A stretch of 64,000 nucleotides of DNA from JAFGCN01 sp964547015 (GTDB taxonomy: Archaea > Aenigmatarchaeota > Aenigmatarchaeia > QMZS01). Made by a program: the position numbers and the translations under genes. This document shows positions 17,384 to 25,640 of this stretch, one piece after another. Positions within the stretch are counted from its first letter, which is position 1, and each line of letters begins with the position of its first letter. The stretch is from positions 3,109 through 67,108 of the forward strand of contig CAZJKT010000002.1 of NCBI GenBank assembly GCA_964547015.1, written 5' to 3'. Below the pieces are notes generated by a model. The model did not search any database, was not told the DNA's origin, and saw nothing but the letters and a program-made list of their open reading frames with translations.

Positions 17384-17656
17384 CTATATTTTTAGTTTTG
17401 AGGCCTTCACAAAATTGAAGAGCAAGGTCAGCCAAATTTGAATATCTGGCACAGAAATCTTTTCTTTGGAGCATGAAGTTCCAAGATGAAGCCCCGGCCT
17501 GTGGATTACAGTGTATTTGACCACGCGATCTCCAAAATTATCTTCATACACCGTGCCATAGACTGTATGCTCTCCAATATTTAACAGGTCTCTTATGGGG
17601 CTGTCCAGTTTTCCCAAAGTTATGCTATCTCCAGATCCTATTTCGTATATTTCCAT
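17384..17656 (-). CDS. Hypothetical protein, possibly a gene remnant
   Basis: A 90-residue frame from ATG at 17656 (a TTG sits directly before it). It starts MEIYEIGSGDSITLGKLDSP and has a beta-rich composition with HTVYGTVYEDNFGDRVV. The C-terminal part becomes hydrophobic and then basic, as if read through into non-coding sequence. I do not recognise it. The neighbouring fragment and long intergenic stretch make a degraded gene likely. Confidence 0.35.
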   Translation of the reverse strand: MEIYEIGSGDSITLGKLDSPIRDLLNIGEHTVYGTVYEDNFGDRVVKYTVIHRPGLHLGTSCSKEKISVPDIQIWLTLLFNFVKASKLKI

Positions 17657-17714
17657 CAAAAGCTTAGGAAATTTAACTTTAAAGCAGACTTGCAGATTGA
17701 CTTAAAAAATGCTA

Positions 17715-18566
17715 TTATTTCAAATTCGCAGCCCCAACAGCCGCGCTCTCGTACTTCCCAAAAACTATTTTCGGCTCCCTAAAATAAATCACCTTCCTCA
17801 TTTCCTCAATCCCGTATTTCACGAGAAGCTTGTTTTGGGCAAGCCCGCCGCTAATGGAAATCGCCTCCGGATTTATCAGGTTTGCGACGTTTCCGAGGCA
17901 AAGCCCCAAATAAAGCCCGAGCCGCCGGCACACTAAATCGGCCAATTTGTCGCCCTTTTTGCAAAGCAGATTTAAGTCGTATGCGTCAACTGCTTTTCCG
18001 AAAACCTTTTTTGTCTCCCTCATAAGGGCGCGTGTCGAAAAATATTCTTCAATGCAGCCCCGGTTTCCGCAAGGACATTTCCAACCGTTGGGGTGGATAA
18101 TTGTATGGGCAAGCTCGCCCGCGTTTCCAAGCCCGTGATAGATTTTCCCATGAAGGACGATTCCGCAGCCTATTCCCGTGCCAAGGGTTATCCCAACCAG
18201 ATTCTTTTTCCCAAGGCGCAATGATTCTCCGAGGGCAAAGCACGCCGCGTCCCCGTCAATTGAAACTTTTTTGAAGCCGCGCTTTTTGAAAAACTTTTTG
18301 AAATCAAATCCCTCCATGAATTGCAGGTTCGCGGCTTTGAGTAAAATCCCGTTTTCTGAGTAGCCCGGAAGCCCAACACCCATAGTTACTGACTTTGTAG
18401 GCTTTCCGTCCAGAAGCAAAGTCACTAGTCCAGACATTGCCTTTGCAAAAACGTCCTGAGAGGGCTCGCCGACAGCAATCTTTTTTTTCTTCAGAACAAC
18501 TCCCTTATCCATCGCAACGCCAAGGATTTTTGTGCCACCGACATCCAAGCCAATCTTAAGAGGCAT
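17715..18566 (-). CDS. ROK-family sugar kinase
   Basis: A 283-residue kinase of the ROK family. The phosphate-1 motif is GLDVGGTKILGVAMD at the start, the phosphate-2 region GITLGTGIGCGIVLHG is near residue 125, the zinc-binding ROK signature CPCGNRGCIEEYFS follows near 165, and the adenosine motif ISISGGLAQN lies near 240. Such enzymes phosphorylate glucose or N-acetyl sugars in the cytoplasm; the sugar cannot be deduced. It is divergent from the Bud32 gene. Confidence 0.92.
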   Translation of the reverse strand: MPLKIGLDVGGTKILGVAMDKGVVLKKKKIAVGEPSQDVFAKAMSGLVTLLLDGKPTKSVTMGVGLPGYSENGILLKAANLQFMEGFDFKKFFKKRGFKKVSIDGDAACFALGESLRLGKKNLVGITLGTGIGCGIVLHGKIYHGLGNAGELAHTIIHPNGWKCPCGNRGCIEEYFSTRALMRETKKVFGKAVDAYDLNLLCKKGDKLADLVCRRLGLYLGLCLGNVANLINPEAISISGGLAQNKLLVKYGIEEMRKVIYFREPKIVFGKYESAAVGAANLK

Positions 18567-18598
18567 AATTTACTATTCTTTTAAAAAGCCGCTTTTGG

Positions 18599-18606
18599 CT
18601 TTTAAA
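18599..18606 (+). promoter_or_regulatory. TATA box of bud32
   Basis: CTTTTAAA centred 24 bp before the ATG at 18627, the distance expected if transcription starts at or next to the start codon. Confidence 0.5.
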
Positions 18607-18626
18607 GGCCGCAACCAACTAAAATA

Positions 18627-19202
18627 ATGAAACTAATCGCTCAAGGTGCCGAGGCGAAAGTCTATCTCACAGACGATGGGAAAATATTGAAGGAGAGAAT
18701 CAAAAAAAGCTACCGAATCGGGGAGCTTGACGGTTTTCTTCGGAAATCAAGGACTAAAAAAGAAGCAAAAATCCTCTCAGATGTAAAAAGGCTTGGAATT
18801 AGGGCTCCCCTAATGCATGGAGATGAAGAATTTAAGATTGAAATGGAATACATTGAAGGCGAAAAGCTAAAAGACTCGCTCACACCCCAAAACGCCGGCG
18901 CCCTTTGCAGAAAAATCGGCGAAGATGTGGCAAAAATGCACTCAGGCGACATAATCCACGGCGACCTTACAACTTCAAACATTCTTCTCTCAAGTGGCGA
19001 AATCGTATTTATAGATTTCGGGCTTTCAGTAGAAACAAAGTCCCCTGAGCAAAAGGCCGCAGACCTATTGACGCTTTACCAGAACTTCCATTCGGTCCAC
19101 CCTGATTTGGAATGCTGGGGGCCTTTTCTTGAGGGATATGGAAAAGAAGCGGCAGTTTTAAGGGTTTTTGAGAAAATGCTGAAAAGGAGGAGATACCTAT
19201 AA
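18627..19202 (+). CDS. bud32: KEOPS kinase/ATPase Bud32
   Basis: A 191-residue stand-alone Bud32 (PRPK family). It has the compact kinase fold with GAEAKVYL near the start, HGDLTTSNILL as the catalytic loop near residue 112, and FIDFGLSVETKSPEQKAAD as the metal-binding DFG-like segment, and the basic C-terminal tail (MLKRRRYL) that inserts into Kae1. It is the partner of Kae1 in t6A37 synthesis of tRNA. Kae1 is encoded separately at 52.0 kb; many archaea fuse the two. Confidence 0.95.
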   Translation: MKLIAQGAEAKVYLTDDGKILKERIKKSYRIGELDGFLRKSRTKKEAKILSDVKRLGIRAPLMHGDEEFKIEMEYIEGEKLKDSLTPQNAGALCRKIGEDVAKMHSGDIIHGDLTTSNILLSSGEIVFIDFGLSVETKSPEQKAADLLTLYQNFHSVHPDLECWGPFLEGYGKEAAVLRVFEKMLKRRRYL

Positions 19203-19307
19203 TCTGCCAGAATTGGCGCCGAATTCCGGAAAAATCCTTAAATAACCTCTCAAAACTATATTCTTGGATTCACCTAATGCTTTTCTTTTTTTAAAATAAG
19301 ATGTTTT

Positions 19308-19490
19308 ATGACTGAAAAAGCATGCAAGATTTGCCACAGGCTCACGGAGGAAAAAGAATGCCCCGCCTGCAAGGTAAAGGAATTGACAGAAAACTGGCAG
19401 GGGGTAGCAATAGTGTTTAACCCCGAAAAGTCAGAGATTGCAAAAGAGCTGGGCTTTGGGTCTCCCGGGACTTATGCGGTGAAGGTATAA
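19308..19490 (+). CDS. spt4: Transcription elongation factor Spt4 (RpoE'')
   Basis: A 60-residue zinc protein: CKICHRL with a CxxC near residue 6 and ECPACKVKEL with a CxxC near residue 18, then WQGVAIVFNPEKSEIAKELG and GTYAVKV, the typical archaeal Spt4. It binds Spt5, encoded at 53.1 kb, and increases RNA polymerase processivity. Confidence 0.96.
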   Translation: MTEKACKICHRLTEEKECPACKVKELTENWQGVAIVFNPEKSEIAKELGFGSPGTYAVKV

Positions 19491-19528
19491 ACACTTATTT
19501 TGCCTATCATTAATTGCATTTAATACTT

Positions 19529-20209
19529 ATGGAACCTGTAATCGCAAGGCTAAAGAGGGGAAAGACTGTATTTGAGATATTAGTCTACCCTAAAGAAGCC
19601 CTGGAATTCAAAAAAGGCAAGGCCCTGCTCGAGGATGCTCTTGTAAGCAACGAAATCTATATTGACCTTCAGGCAGGAAAAAAGGCCCCAGAAGAAGATT
19701 TAAGAAGCGCTTTTAGGACGGAAAATAAAAAAGAAGCCGCAAAAGCCATAATTTCTGAGGGGGAGGTCCAGATACCAAAAAGCCTCAGGGACGAAATTAT
19801 AGACAAAAAAAAGCGAAAAATTGCCGCAATCATCTCAAAAAACGGGGTAAACCCGCAAACAGGTCTTCCCCACCCACCGGAGAGGATTTTAGGAGTAATT
19901 GAAAAATGCGGAGCAAATATTGATTTTGGCAAAAGCGCGGAAGACCAGGTTCAATCAGTTATTGAAAAAATCCGCCTTATTATCCCAATCTCAATCGAGC
20001 AGGCGCGTTTTGAGCTCAAAATCCCTGTAAGCTATAGTAGAATGGCCTACGGCAAAATAAAGGCCCTTGGAAAAATCGTTCAGGAGAGCTGGAACAGCGA
20101 CGGGAGCTTCTCTTGCATCCTGGAAATCCCCGCAGGGCAGAAAAATGAGGTCTATGATGTTTTGGGGCGGCTTACAAAGGGAGAGGCCCAGATTTTGGAG
20201 AAAAAGTAA
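19529..20209 (+). CDS. Ribosome maturation protein SBDS
   Basis: A 226-residue SBDS/Sdo1 homolog. The N-terminal FYSH domain runs from VIARLKRGKTVFEILVYP to about residue 90, followed by helical domain II with ISKNGVNPQTGLPHPPERI and the ferredoxin-like domain III. It acts in release of anti-association factors from the large subunit. The ATG at 19529 was chosen over an in-frame TTG at 19514. It opens the SBDS-Rrp4-Rrp41 gene set, the common archaeal arrangement. Confidence 0.96.
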   Translation: MEPVIARLKRGKTVFEILVYPKEALEFKKGKALLEDALVSNEIYIDLQAGKKAPEEDLRSAFRTENKKEAAKAIISEGEVQIPKSLRDEIIDKKKRKIAAIISKNGVNPQTGLPHPPERILGVIEKCGANIDFGKSAEDQVQSVIEKIRLIIPISIEQARFELKIPVSYSRMAYGKIKALGKIVQESWNSDGSFSCILEIPAGQKNEVYDVLGRLTKGEAQILEKK

Positions 20210-20322
20210 GAAAATCGCGCCCTAACAGGTAACCTGGATTTGCCAGAAACATATTTAAAATACAGTCCTGAAGGGAAAAACCCAAAAAATCCAGCCTTAA
20301 TAAAATTTCGTGTCGGTATTTT

Positions 20323-21048
20323 ATGGAGAGCGAAGATAAGGAAAACGATACAAACGAAGAAAAGGAAGACGAAAGGTATATCATAGTAGCGCCCGGAAGC
20401 CTTCTTGCCACAAGCGAAAAAATGGGCGAAGGAGTATTCACTCTAAACGGCAAAACCTATTCAAAATACCTCGGAATCGTAAAAAAGACCGACTACAAGA
20501 CTTCAGTCGTGCCATTTAACCAAAATTATAGGGCAAAAAGGGAAGACAAAGTAATCGGCCAGATAAAGGATTTCAAGCACCCGTTCTGGATTGTGGACAT
20601 TTTTGCGTCGTCAAACGGCTACCTTTTTGTAAAAGAGGTAAATGCCCGCACAACAAGGCAGGACCAGCTTATGAACATGTTCAAGCCCGGAAGCTGGATA
20701 TTCGCCGATGTATGCGAGATAACCGACAGGGTAAAATTGTCCATGCGCGGGCGGGACTCCAAAATCCTAAAAGGGGGGCGAATAATCACAATATCGCCTT
20801 CAAAGATTCCAAGGGTGATAGGAAAAAAGGGCAGCATGATGAAAATCCTTCAGGACAAAACCGGATGCCACATAAAAACAGGGCAGAACGGGCTTATCTG
20901 GATTGAAGGGGAAAACACCGACCTTGCCGTAAAGGCAATACAAAAGATAGAGAGAGAAGCCCATATTAAAGGGCTTACAGACAGGATTGTTGAGATGCTT
21001 GACAGCGAAATTATATCAAAAGAGGTGAAAGAAAATGCCACTGATTGA
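20323..21048 (+). CDS. rrp4: Exosome complex RNA-binding subunit Rrp4
   Basis: A 241-residue cap subunit of the exosome: an N-terminal domain with VAPGSLLATSEKMGEGVFTL, a central S1 domain about residues 70-145 and a KH domain with VIGKKGSMMKILQDKTGCHI near 170. Rrp4 guides RNA to the Rrp41-Rrp42 ring. It overlaps rrp41 by 14 bp. Confidence 0.96.
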   Translation: MESEDKENDTNEEKEDERYIIVAPGSLLATSEKMGEGVFTLNGKTYSKYLGIVKKTDYKTSVVPFNQNYRAKREDKVIGQIKDFKHPFWIVDIFASSNGYLFVKEVNARTTRQDQLMNMFKPGSWIFADVCEITDRVKLSMRGRDSKILKGGRIITISPSKIPRVIGKKGSMMKILQDKTGCHIKTGQNGLIWIEGENTDLAVKAIQKIEREAHIKGLTDRIVEMLDSEIISKEVKENATD

Positions 21049-21733
21049 AAACGGAAAACGGTTTGACGGAAGAGACTTGGGCGAACTAAGGCCCCTTAAC
21101 GCAACTTTAAACCCTGTTAAAAACGCAGGGGGCTCAGCGATGTTTCAGATGGGCGACACCATTGCCGTAGCAACAGTTTACGGCCCAATGGAGGTAATAC
21201 CCGCTTTTATGGAAAAAAGCGACCGGGCAATAATTGATGTCAACTATCAGATGCTCCCTTTCTCGACAGACGACCGAAACAGGCCGGGATTTTCAAGGAG
21301 AAACGTTGAGATATCCCTCCTAATCCAAAGGGTATTTGAAAGCGCAGTATTTGTGGAAGATATGCCGCGAAGCAAAATCCTAATAAACATAGAAATACTT
21401 TGCGCCGATGCTTCAACAAGATGCGCGGCAATAAATGCGGCTTCCCTTGCTTTAGCTGCCGCAGGAATACCTATGAAGGATTGTGTGGCAAGCTGCGCCG
21501 CAGGGATTGTTGAGGGCCAGGTTGTTTTGGATGTTGCCGGAAAGGAAGACACAGAAGGCGATGTGGACATGCCAATTGCTTACATGCCTTTGACAGATGA
21601 AGTATTACTTCTTCAGATGGACGGCATAATAACAAAAGAGCAGTTCAGCCAGATGACTTCAATGTGTATCGAAGGGTGCAAAAAGATTCACGACTTCCAG
21701 AAGAAAGTCCTTCTTGACTATAAGAAGGAGTAA
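21035..21733 (+). CDS. rrp41: Exosome complex catalytic subunit Rrp41
   Basis: A 232-residue RNase PH-type phosphorolytic ribonuclease. It opens with GKRFDGRDLGELRPLNA, shows MEKSDRAIIDVNYQMLPFS, and has the catalytic acidic region KEDTEGDVDMPIAYMP near residue 170. It provides the active sites of the exosome; its ring partner Rrp42 is at 3.4 kb. Confidence 0.97.
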   Translation: MPLIENGKRFDGRDLGELRPLNATLNPVKNAGGSAMFQMGDTIAVATVYGPMEVIPAFMEKSDRAIIDVNYQMLPFSTDDRNRPGFSRRNVEISLLIQRVFESAVFVEDMPRSKILINIEILCADASTRCAAINAASLALAAAGIPMKDCVASCAAGIVEGQVVLDVAGKEDTEGDVDMPIAYMPLTDEVLLLQMDGIITKEQFSQMTSMCIEGCKKIHDFQKKVLLDYKKE

Positions 21734-21799
21734 ATATTTTTGATTAGTTTTGGTTTTGGATAGATTTTTTGAAGTATTGGCTATATGCCGGCTTTAGAA

Positions 21800-22204
21800 C
21801 TATAACTTGTTATGAAATAGCGGGTCATCTTCAGGATAAATTGGCGGGAAACCATCTTTTTCATCACCAACAATAAGGCTATGCTCATTATCATAACCGC
21901 CCACCTCAATCCTTAGGTCATCTAAATGTAAATTATAGGAGTTTAGAAGACTTTTATAGTAGCGGACCTCTTCTTCTGGATATAGGCGGATTAGCTCGGA
22001 ATAGCTATTAATAACCGCCTCTGAATCACACAAGGCTCGGTTTAGTTTTATAATCGTATTGCTATCCTGAGGTTGGTTCTTTGCCTCTATAAGATATAGG
22101 TGTACCTGACGGAAGGACTGTTCAACTTTCCCCCCATAGGAGTTTAGATTATCTCTCAAAACCAATCCAGACAAGCCAGGGTCCTTTTCACGACTTTGAA
22201 ACAT
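21800..22204 (-). CDS. Hypothetical protein with Shine-Dalgarno-led start
   Basis: A 134-residue soluble protein, largely helical at first (VEQSFRQVHLYLIEAKNQ) and acidic, Pro-rich at the end (YPEDDPLF). It is not recognised. Its ATG is preceded by AATTAGGTGGT with GGTGG five bases upstream, the same leader as the 37-residue ORF at 10.8 kb. Most other genes here lack such a site, so this small set may share an origin or mode of expression. Confidence 0.5.
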   Translation of the reverse strand: MFQSREKDPGLSGLVLRDNLNSYGGKVEQSFRQVHLYLIEAKNQPQDSNTIIKLNRALCDSEAVINSYSELIRLYPEEEVRYYKSLLNSYNLHLDDLRIEVGGYDNEHSLIVGDEKDGFPPIYPEDDPLFHNKL

Positions 22205-22209
22205 CTAAA

Positions 22210-22214
22210 CCACC
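22210..22214 (-). promoter_or_regulatory. Shine-Dalgarno site GGTGG
   Basis: GGTGG five bases before the ATG at 22204, inside AATTAGGTGGT, an eleven-base match to the leader at 10881-10891. Confidence 0.65.
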
Positions 22215-22345
22215 TAATTTTAATAGCCTGCAAAATTATAAATATTTTTCTGTAATGGATTAAACATACAAAAGTATCCCTCTACTGCAATTGACGAGTT
22301 TTCCCCCAAAATTCAGCCCTTATTAAAAATTGCCCCATTAAAGTT

Positions 22346-22666
22346 ATGTTCCCAAACATGAACCCAAAACAGCTTGAAAAAATGGCCCGGCAAATGGGCA
22401 TGCAGGTTGAGTCTATCGAGGCGACCGAAGTAATTATTAAGTCCCCCGGCGGCGATATTGTTGTCAAAAACCCTCAGGTCTCAAAAGTCCGAATGGGGAC
22501 AACCGAAACCCTCCAGGTCATGGGCGATTTTGTAAAAGAAGATGAAGGCAAAGCTGAGGATATAAAAATTCTGATGGAAAAGGTAGGGGTAACTGAAGAG
22601 CGGGCAAAAGAGCTTTTGGCGGAAACCGGCGACCTTATTTCTGCGATAAAGAGGGCAAAAGAATGA
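22346..22666 (+). CDS. nac: Nascent polypeptide-associated complex alpha subunit (aNAC)
   Basis: A 106-residue ribosome-associated chaperone. It starts MNPKQLEKMARQMGMQVESI after a short leader, carries the NAC domain, and ends with a UBA domain (EKVGVTEERAKELLAETG, ISAIKRAKE). It overlaps the adenylate kinase gene by 4 bp. Confidence 0.96.
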   Translation: MFPNMNPKQLEKMARQMGMQVESIEATEVIIKSPGGDIVVKNPQVSKVRMGTTETLQVMGDFVKEDEGKAEDIKILMEKVGVTEERAKELLAETGDLISAIKRAKE

Positions 22667-23271
22667 TTTTAGTTATTATAGGCCCACCGGCTTCAGGAAA
22701 AGGCACTACCGCTGTCCGAATCGCAAAAAATTACGGTCTTGAACATATCGCAACAGGCGACATTTTCAGAAACCTTGATGACGAAGAAATCGCAAAATAC
22801 CTTATTTCAGGCCGCCTGCTTCCTGACGAGCTTGTCGCAAAGGCGGTAAACAGGGAAATGGGGGGCAAAAAAAACCTTGTGCTTGACGGCTATCCCCGAA
22901 ATGTTGCCCAGGCAAAGCTCCTTGACAGCTTTTTGGAGTCGGAAGGGCAAAAAGTGGATAGGGTGATTTATCTCGACACTAGCGAAGAAACCGTTATTCG
23001 GAGGATGACAAACCGAAGGATTTGCCCAAAATGCGGCAAGGTATACAATCTGGCCACACTTCCCCCTCCAAAGCCCGGAACCTGCGAGTGCGGCGGCGAG
23101 CTTATCCAAAGGGATGATGACAAAGAGCAGACAATAAGGGATAGGATAGGAGTTTTTAACCAGCACACAAAGCCTGTTCTTGAGCACTACGAAGAAAAGG
23201 TGCTTAAAATTGACGGAAATAATGAAATCGACAAGATAATGGAAGATATTGGAAAAGGATTGGAAGAATAG
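22663..23271 (+). CDS. adk: Adenylate kinase
   Basis: A 202-residue nucleotide kinase. The P-loop is GPPASGKGTT at residues 7-16, the NMP-binding segment has ATGDIFRN, and the LID domain has a zinc site made by CPKCGKVYNL and CECGGEL (CxxC near 123, CxC near 143). Its ATG overlaps the NAC stop codon. It interconverts ATP, AMP and ADP. It is of the bacterial-like zinc-LID type. Confidence 0.92.
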   Translation: MILVIIGPPASGKGTTAVRIAKNYGLEHIATGDIFRNLDDEEIAKYLISGRLLPDELVAKAVNREMGGKKNLVLDGYPRNVAQAKLLDSFLESEGQKVDRVIYLDTSEETVIRRMTNRRICPKCGKVYNLATLPPPKPGTCECGGELIQRDDDKEQTIRDRIGVFNQHTKPVLEHYEEKVLKIDGNNEIDKIMEDIGKGLEE

Positions 23272-24081
23272 CTAAGCATAACATTCCGTGGCGATTAAGC
23301 TCTGCATTCTCTCCCTGACTATTCGGTCAAGCTCAATATATTCCATTGACAGCTCTTCTAAGGCACTCAGAATCTGAGGTGTGTAGCCGTCTTTAACAAG
23401 CTTGGACACCACATTATATTTAGCGCCCCTAACAATTTCTTCGCTCCCCAGAGGATAAAATTCTGCGCCTTTAGGAAAATTTTTAGCCAAATGGCCTATA
23501 ATACTGCAGGTTTTGTCCTCAAGGGAAACCGGGGGCTGAAATCCGCACACTTCAATTAAGCCCGGAAGGACAGCATCTATATGCTCAGTCCTTCCTGCAA
23601 TATAATCCTTTGGTTCCGGATGCAATTTTGAATCAACTGCAAGATATACCGGATACCTGAAGAAATTTGGTTCCTCATTTGAAGCATTTAGGGTAGGCCC
23701 ATACAATATCTCCAAAGGATATACACTTATGCTTCCTCTCGTGTCTGCAAAAGGGAGCCCAAAAATATTCAGGGGAGCCTCATGGTCAGTTAAGCAAAAC
23801 CTCATAAGCATAAGCTCACCATAGGCTTCGCCACTATCAGGACTGCAAGAAAGCCTTTCAGGATATTTTTCAAGGTAGAAAATTGTATTTATCAGACCAA
23901 AAACCTTATGGCTCACCCCGGTCTCTTCTATAAAAAGATTAAGTATTTCATCAGCCTTTGTCTTTCTTTCCCTAAGCAAATTATCAGAATGCATTATTTC
24001 TAAATATTGTTCGGTTTGCCATCCATCCAAAGGCCCCTTAAAATAGTCTTGACAGCCCATAATCCAAAATTTAGCAAACAC
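23272..24081 (-). CDS. Hypothetical protein
   Basis: A 269-residue soluble protein starting MFAKFWIMGCQDYFKGPLDG, with no membrane segment or signal. Features are scattered Cys residues (near 10, 79, 94, 180), the patch YPLEILYGPTLNASNE, and a helical C-terminus ending SLIATECYA. I do not recognise the family. It abuts the adenylate kinase stop codon and is convergent with it. Confidence 0.45.
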   Translation of the reverse strand: MFAKFWIMGCQDYFKGPLDGWQTEQYLEIMHSDNLLRERKTKADEILNLFIEETGVSHKVFGLINTIFYLEKYPERLSCSPDSGEAYGELMLMRFCLTDHEAPLNIFGLPFADTRGSISVYPLEILYGPTLNASNEEPNFFRYPVYLAVDSKLHPEPKDYIAGRTEHIDAVLPGLIEVCGFQPPVSLEDKTCSIIGHLAKNFPKGAEFYPLGSEEIVRGAKYNVVSKLVKDGYTPQILSALEELSMEYIELDRIVRERMQSLIATECYA

Positions 24082-24118
24082 TTAAAAGTAACAATTGTAG
24101 TATCGGCAATTGCCTAAT

Positions 24119-24430
24119 TTATTCTTCAGTTTCTCCGGTGTCTGCGGCTTTCCTTGCCTTGTCCGCGAGGTACTTGAGCCTCTGCACCCGAATAAGCCTA
24201 TCGCAAGCTCCGCACTTTATTGAAAAAGGTCTTTTAAACATCTTTTTTGTATATTCATAGTGGCCGCAGTAAGGGCAAATATATTCGACATGAGCCTCAT
24301 CCTCACCTTTTACCAATAGGACCCTTATTTTGCCCCCATTTTCAAGGCTTCTTTGGGTGTGGTACCCGCTCTCTGAAGGGCCGATATTTTTTTCGCTTAT
24401 TAGCTTTTGGATTTTTCCGAAGTCTGCCAT
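24119..24430 (-). CDS. Small zinc-ribbon protein
   Basis: A 103-residue protein starting MADFGKIQKLISEKNIGPSE. A zinc ribbon is formed by YICPYCGHYEY (CxxC near residue 53) and IKCGACDRLIRVQRL (CxxC near 75). The frame is open another 79 codons upstream, but that extension covers the tRNA-Ile gene on the same strand and has no start context, so the inner Met was used. It looks like a conserved archaeal nucleic acid-binding zinc protein; no specific role can be assigned. Confidence 0.65.
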   Translation of the reverse strand: MADFGKIQKLISEKNIGPSESGYHTQRSLENGGKIRVLLVKGEDEAHVEYICPYCGHYEYTKKMFKRPFSIKCGACDRLIRVQRLKYLADKARKAADTGETEE

Positions 24431-24476
24431 ATTATTCTTACACGCAAATACTATAAATCCCAGTATAATCAAAAAT

Positions 24477-24683
24477 GGACCAGGCAAGATTCGAATTCGC
24501 AGGAACCCTCTTTCGCCAAATTCACGGTAATATCCTGCGGAGCAGGAATTACTTTCTTGGGATTGAACACTTTCTTTCTCTGAAATAAAGGGCTCACTTG
24601 CGACCTCCACGTTATCAGCGTGGCGCTCTAATTGCCCGGCGCCCATGCATTCGCAAAGGGCCTCCAAGCTGAGCTACTGGTCC
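24477..24683 (-). tRNA. tRNA-Ile(GAT) with a D-loop and a T-loop intron
   Basis: Read on the minus strand. Exon 1 (24683-24664) has acceptor GGACCAG and D-arm start GCTCAGCTTGG. A 32-nt intron (24663-24632) follows. Exon 2 (24631-24597) starts TTAGAGC and holds the anticodon arm CCACG-CTGATAA-CGTGG (GAT), AGGTC and GCAAG. A 101-nt intron (24596-24496) follows. Exon 3 (24495-24477) has TTCGAAT, CTTGC and CTGGTCC, pairing with the acceptor. T-loop site: CGCA pairs with TGCG, bulges AG|T and AA|T, inner helix GAGCCC-TTT with AGA-GGGTTC. D-loop site: GCTT pairs with GGGC. Both fit bulge-helix-bulge splicing and give a canonical 74-nt tRNA. A73, CCA not encoded. Confidence 0.9.
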
Positions 24684-24704
24684 ATAAAATACACTGGATT
24701 AAAA

Positions 24705-25601
24705 TTACATATTCCTTAATCTCTCAATCCTCTCATCGGTTGGCGGATGGGTTGACCAGAAAGAGGACTTTTTGGACCTTGAAAACGGATTTGAAATGTA
24801 AAGCGAAGCAACGGTTTTTGAGCCTTTTGGCTTTACCGGAACGCTTTTTTGGATTTTCTCAAGAGCTGAGGCAAGCCCGCCCGGATTTCTTGTCATGTGC
24901 GCCCCTGAAGCATCAGCCAGATATTCCCGTTTTCTTGAAATGGCAAGATGGGTCATGTGGGCAAAGATAGGGGCAAGAATAGCAAATAAAATGCCAAGGA
25001 GAATGAGATAGATATGTTTTCCCTCCCTGCTAGAGCCGCCTCCCCACAAAAAAGACCGCAAAAGAATCTCTGAAATTAATGCAATCGAGCCGACAACCCC
25101 AATAGTAACTGTTGCAAGGAGGACATCACGGTTTTGAATGTGGGCTAATTCGTGGGCAAGCACGCCTTCAAGCTCCTCTCCTGTAAGCTTCTCTAAAGCC
25201 CCCATTGTAACGCACACAACGCTGTTTTCAGGCTTTTTTCCGGTAGCAAAAGCATTTATATCCTGCGTATCCTGAATATAAACCCTAGGCTTAGGGAGCC
25301 CTGAAGCAATGCAAAGCTCCTCCACCTTATTGTCAAGGAGCTTTTCCTGCCTGACACTTAGGTCAACAGGCCTTGCCCCTGAAGCCTTAATAACCGCCTC
25401 AACAGAGAACCGATAGGACATCAAAATATATACAAGCGCAATAGGGATACCAATAACTGTCGCGTAAAGAGGCTCGCCAAACCAGATATAGCCCATCACA
25501 GAGATTACCCCAAACAGGAGAATAAACATCAGGGCGCAGATAATTACGGTGTTGCGCTTATTTCTCGAAATCTGATCCTCAAGGAGAAGCCTTTTTGCCA
25601 T
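24705..25601 (-). CDS. htpX: HtpX-like membrane zinc metalloprotease (M48)
   Basis: A 298-residue membrane protease. Two helices at the N-terminus precede the catalytic domain with the HELAHIQNRD zinc motif near residue 140, followed by further membrane segments, ISRKREYLADASGAHMT with the third zinc ligand Glu, and STHPPTDERIERLR at the end. It degrades misfolded membrane proteins. The LemA gene directly upstream on the same strand is its usual partner. Confidence 0.95.
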   Translation of the reverse strand: MAKRLLLEDQISRNKRNTVIICALMFILLFGVISVMGYIWFGEPLYATVIGIPIALVYILMSYRFSVEAVIKASGARPVDLSVRQEKLLDNKVEELCIASGLPKPRVYIQDTQDINAFATGKKPENSVVCVTMGALEKLTGEELEGVLAHELAHIQNRDVLLATVTIGVVGSIALISEILLRSFLWGGGSSREGKHIYLILLGILFAILAPIFAHMTHLAISRKREYLADASGAHMTRNPGGLASALEKIQKSVPVKPKGSKTVASLYISNPFSRSKKSSFWSTHPPTDERIERLRNM

Positions 25602-25640
25602 AACTAAGGTATATAATAAAAATCAAATAGATAAAAAAGA

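Noticed and set aside
24431..24667. N-terminal extension of the zinc-ribbon protein
   Set aside because: It overlaps tRNA-Ile and its introns on the same strand and has no domain; the Met at 24430 gives a complete small protein.
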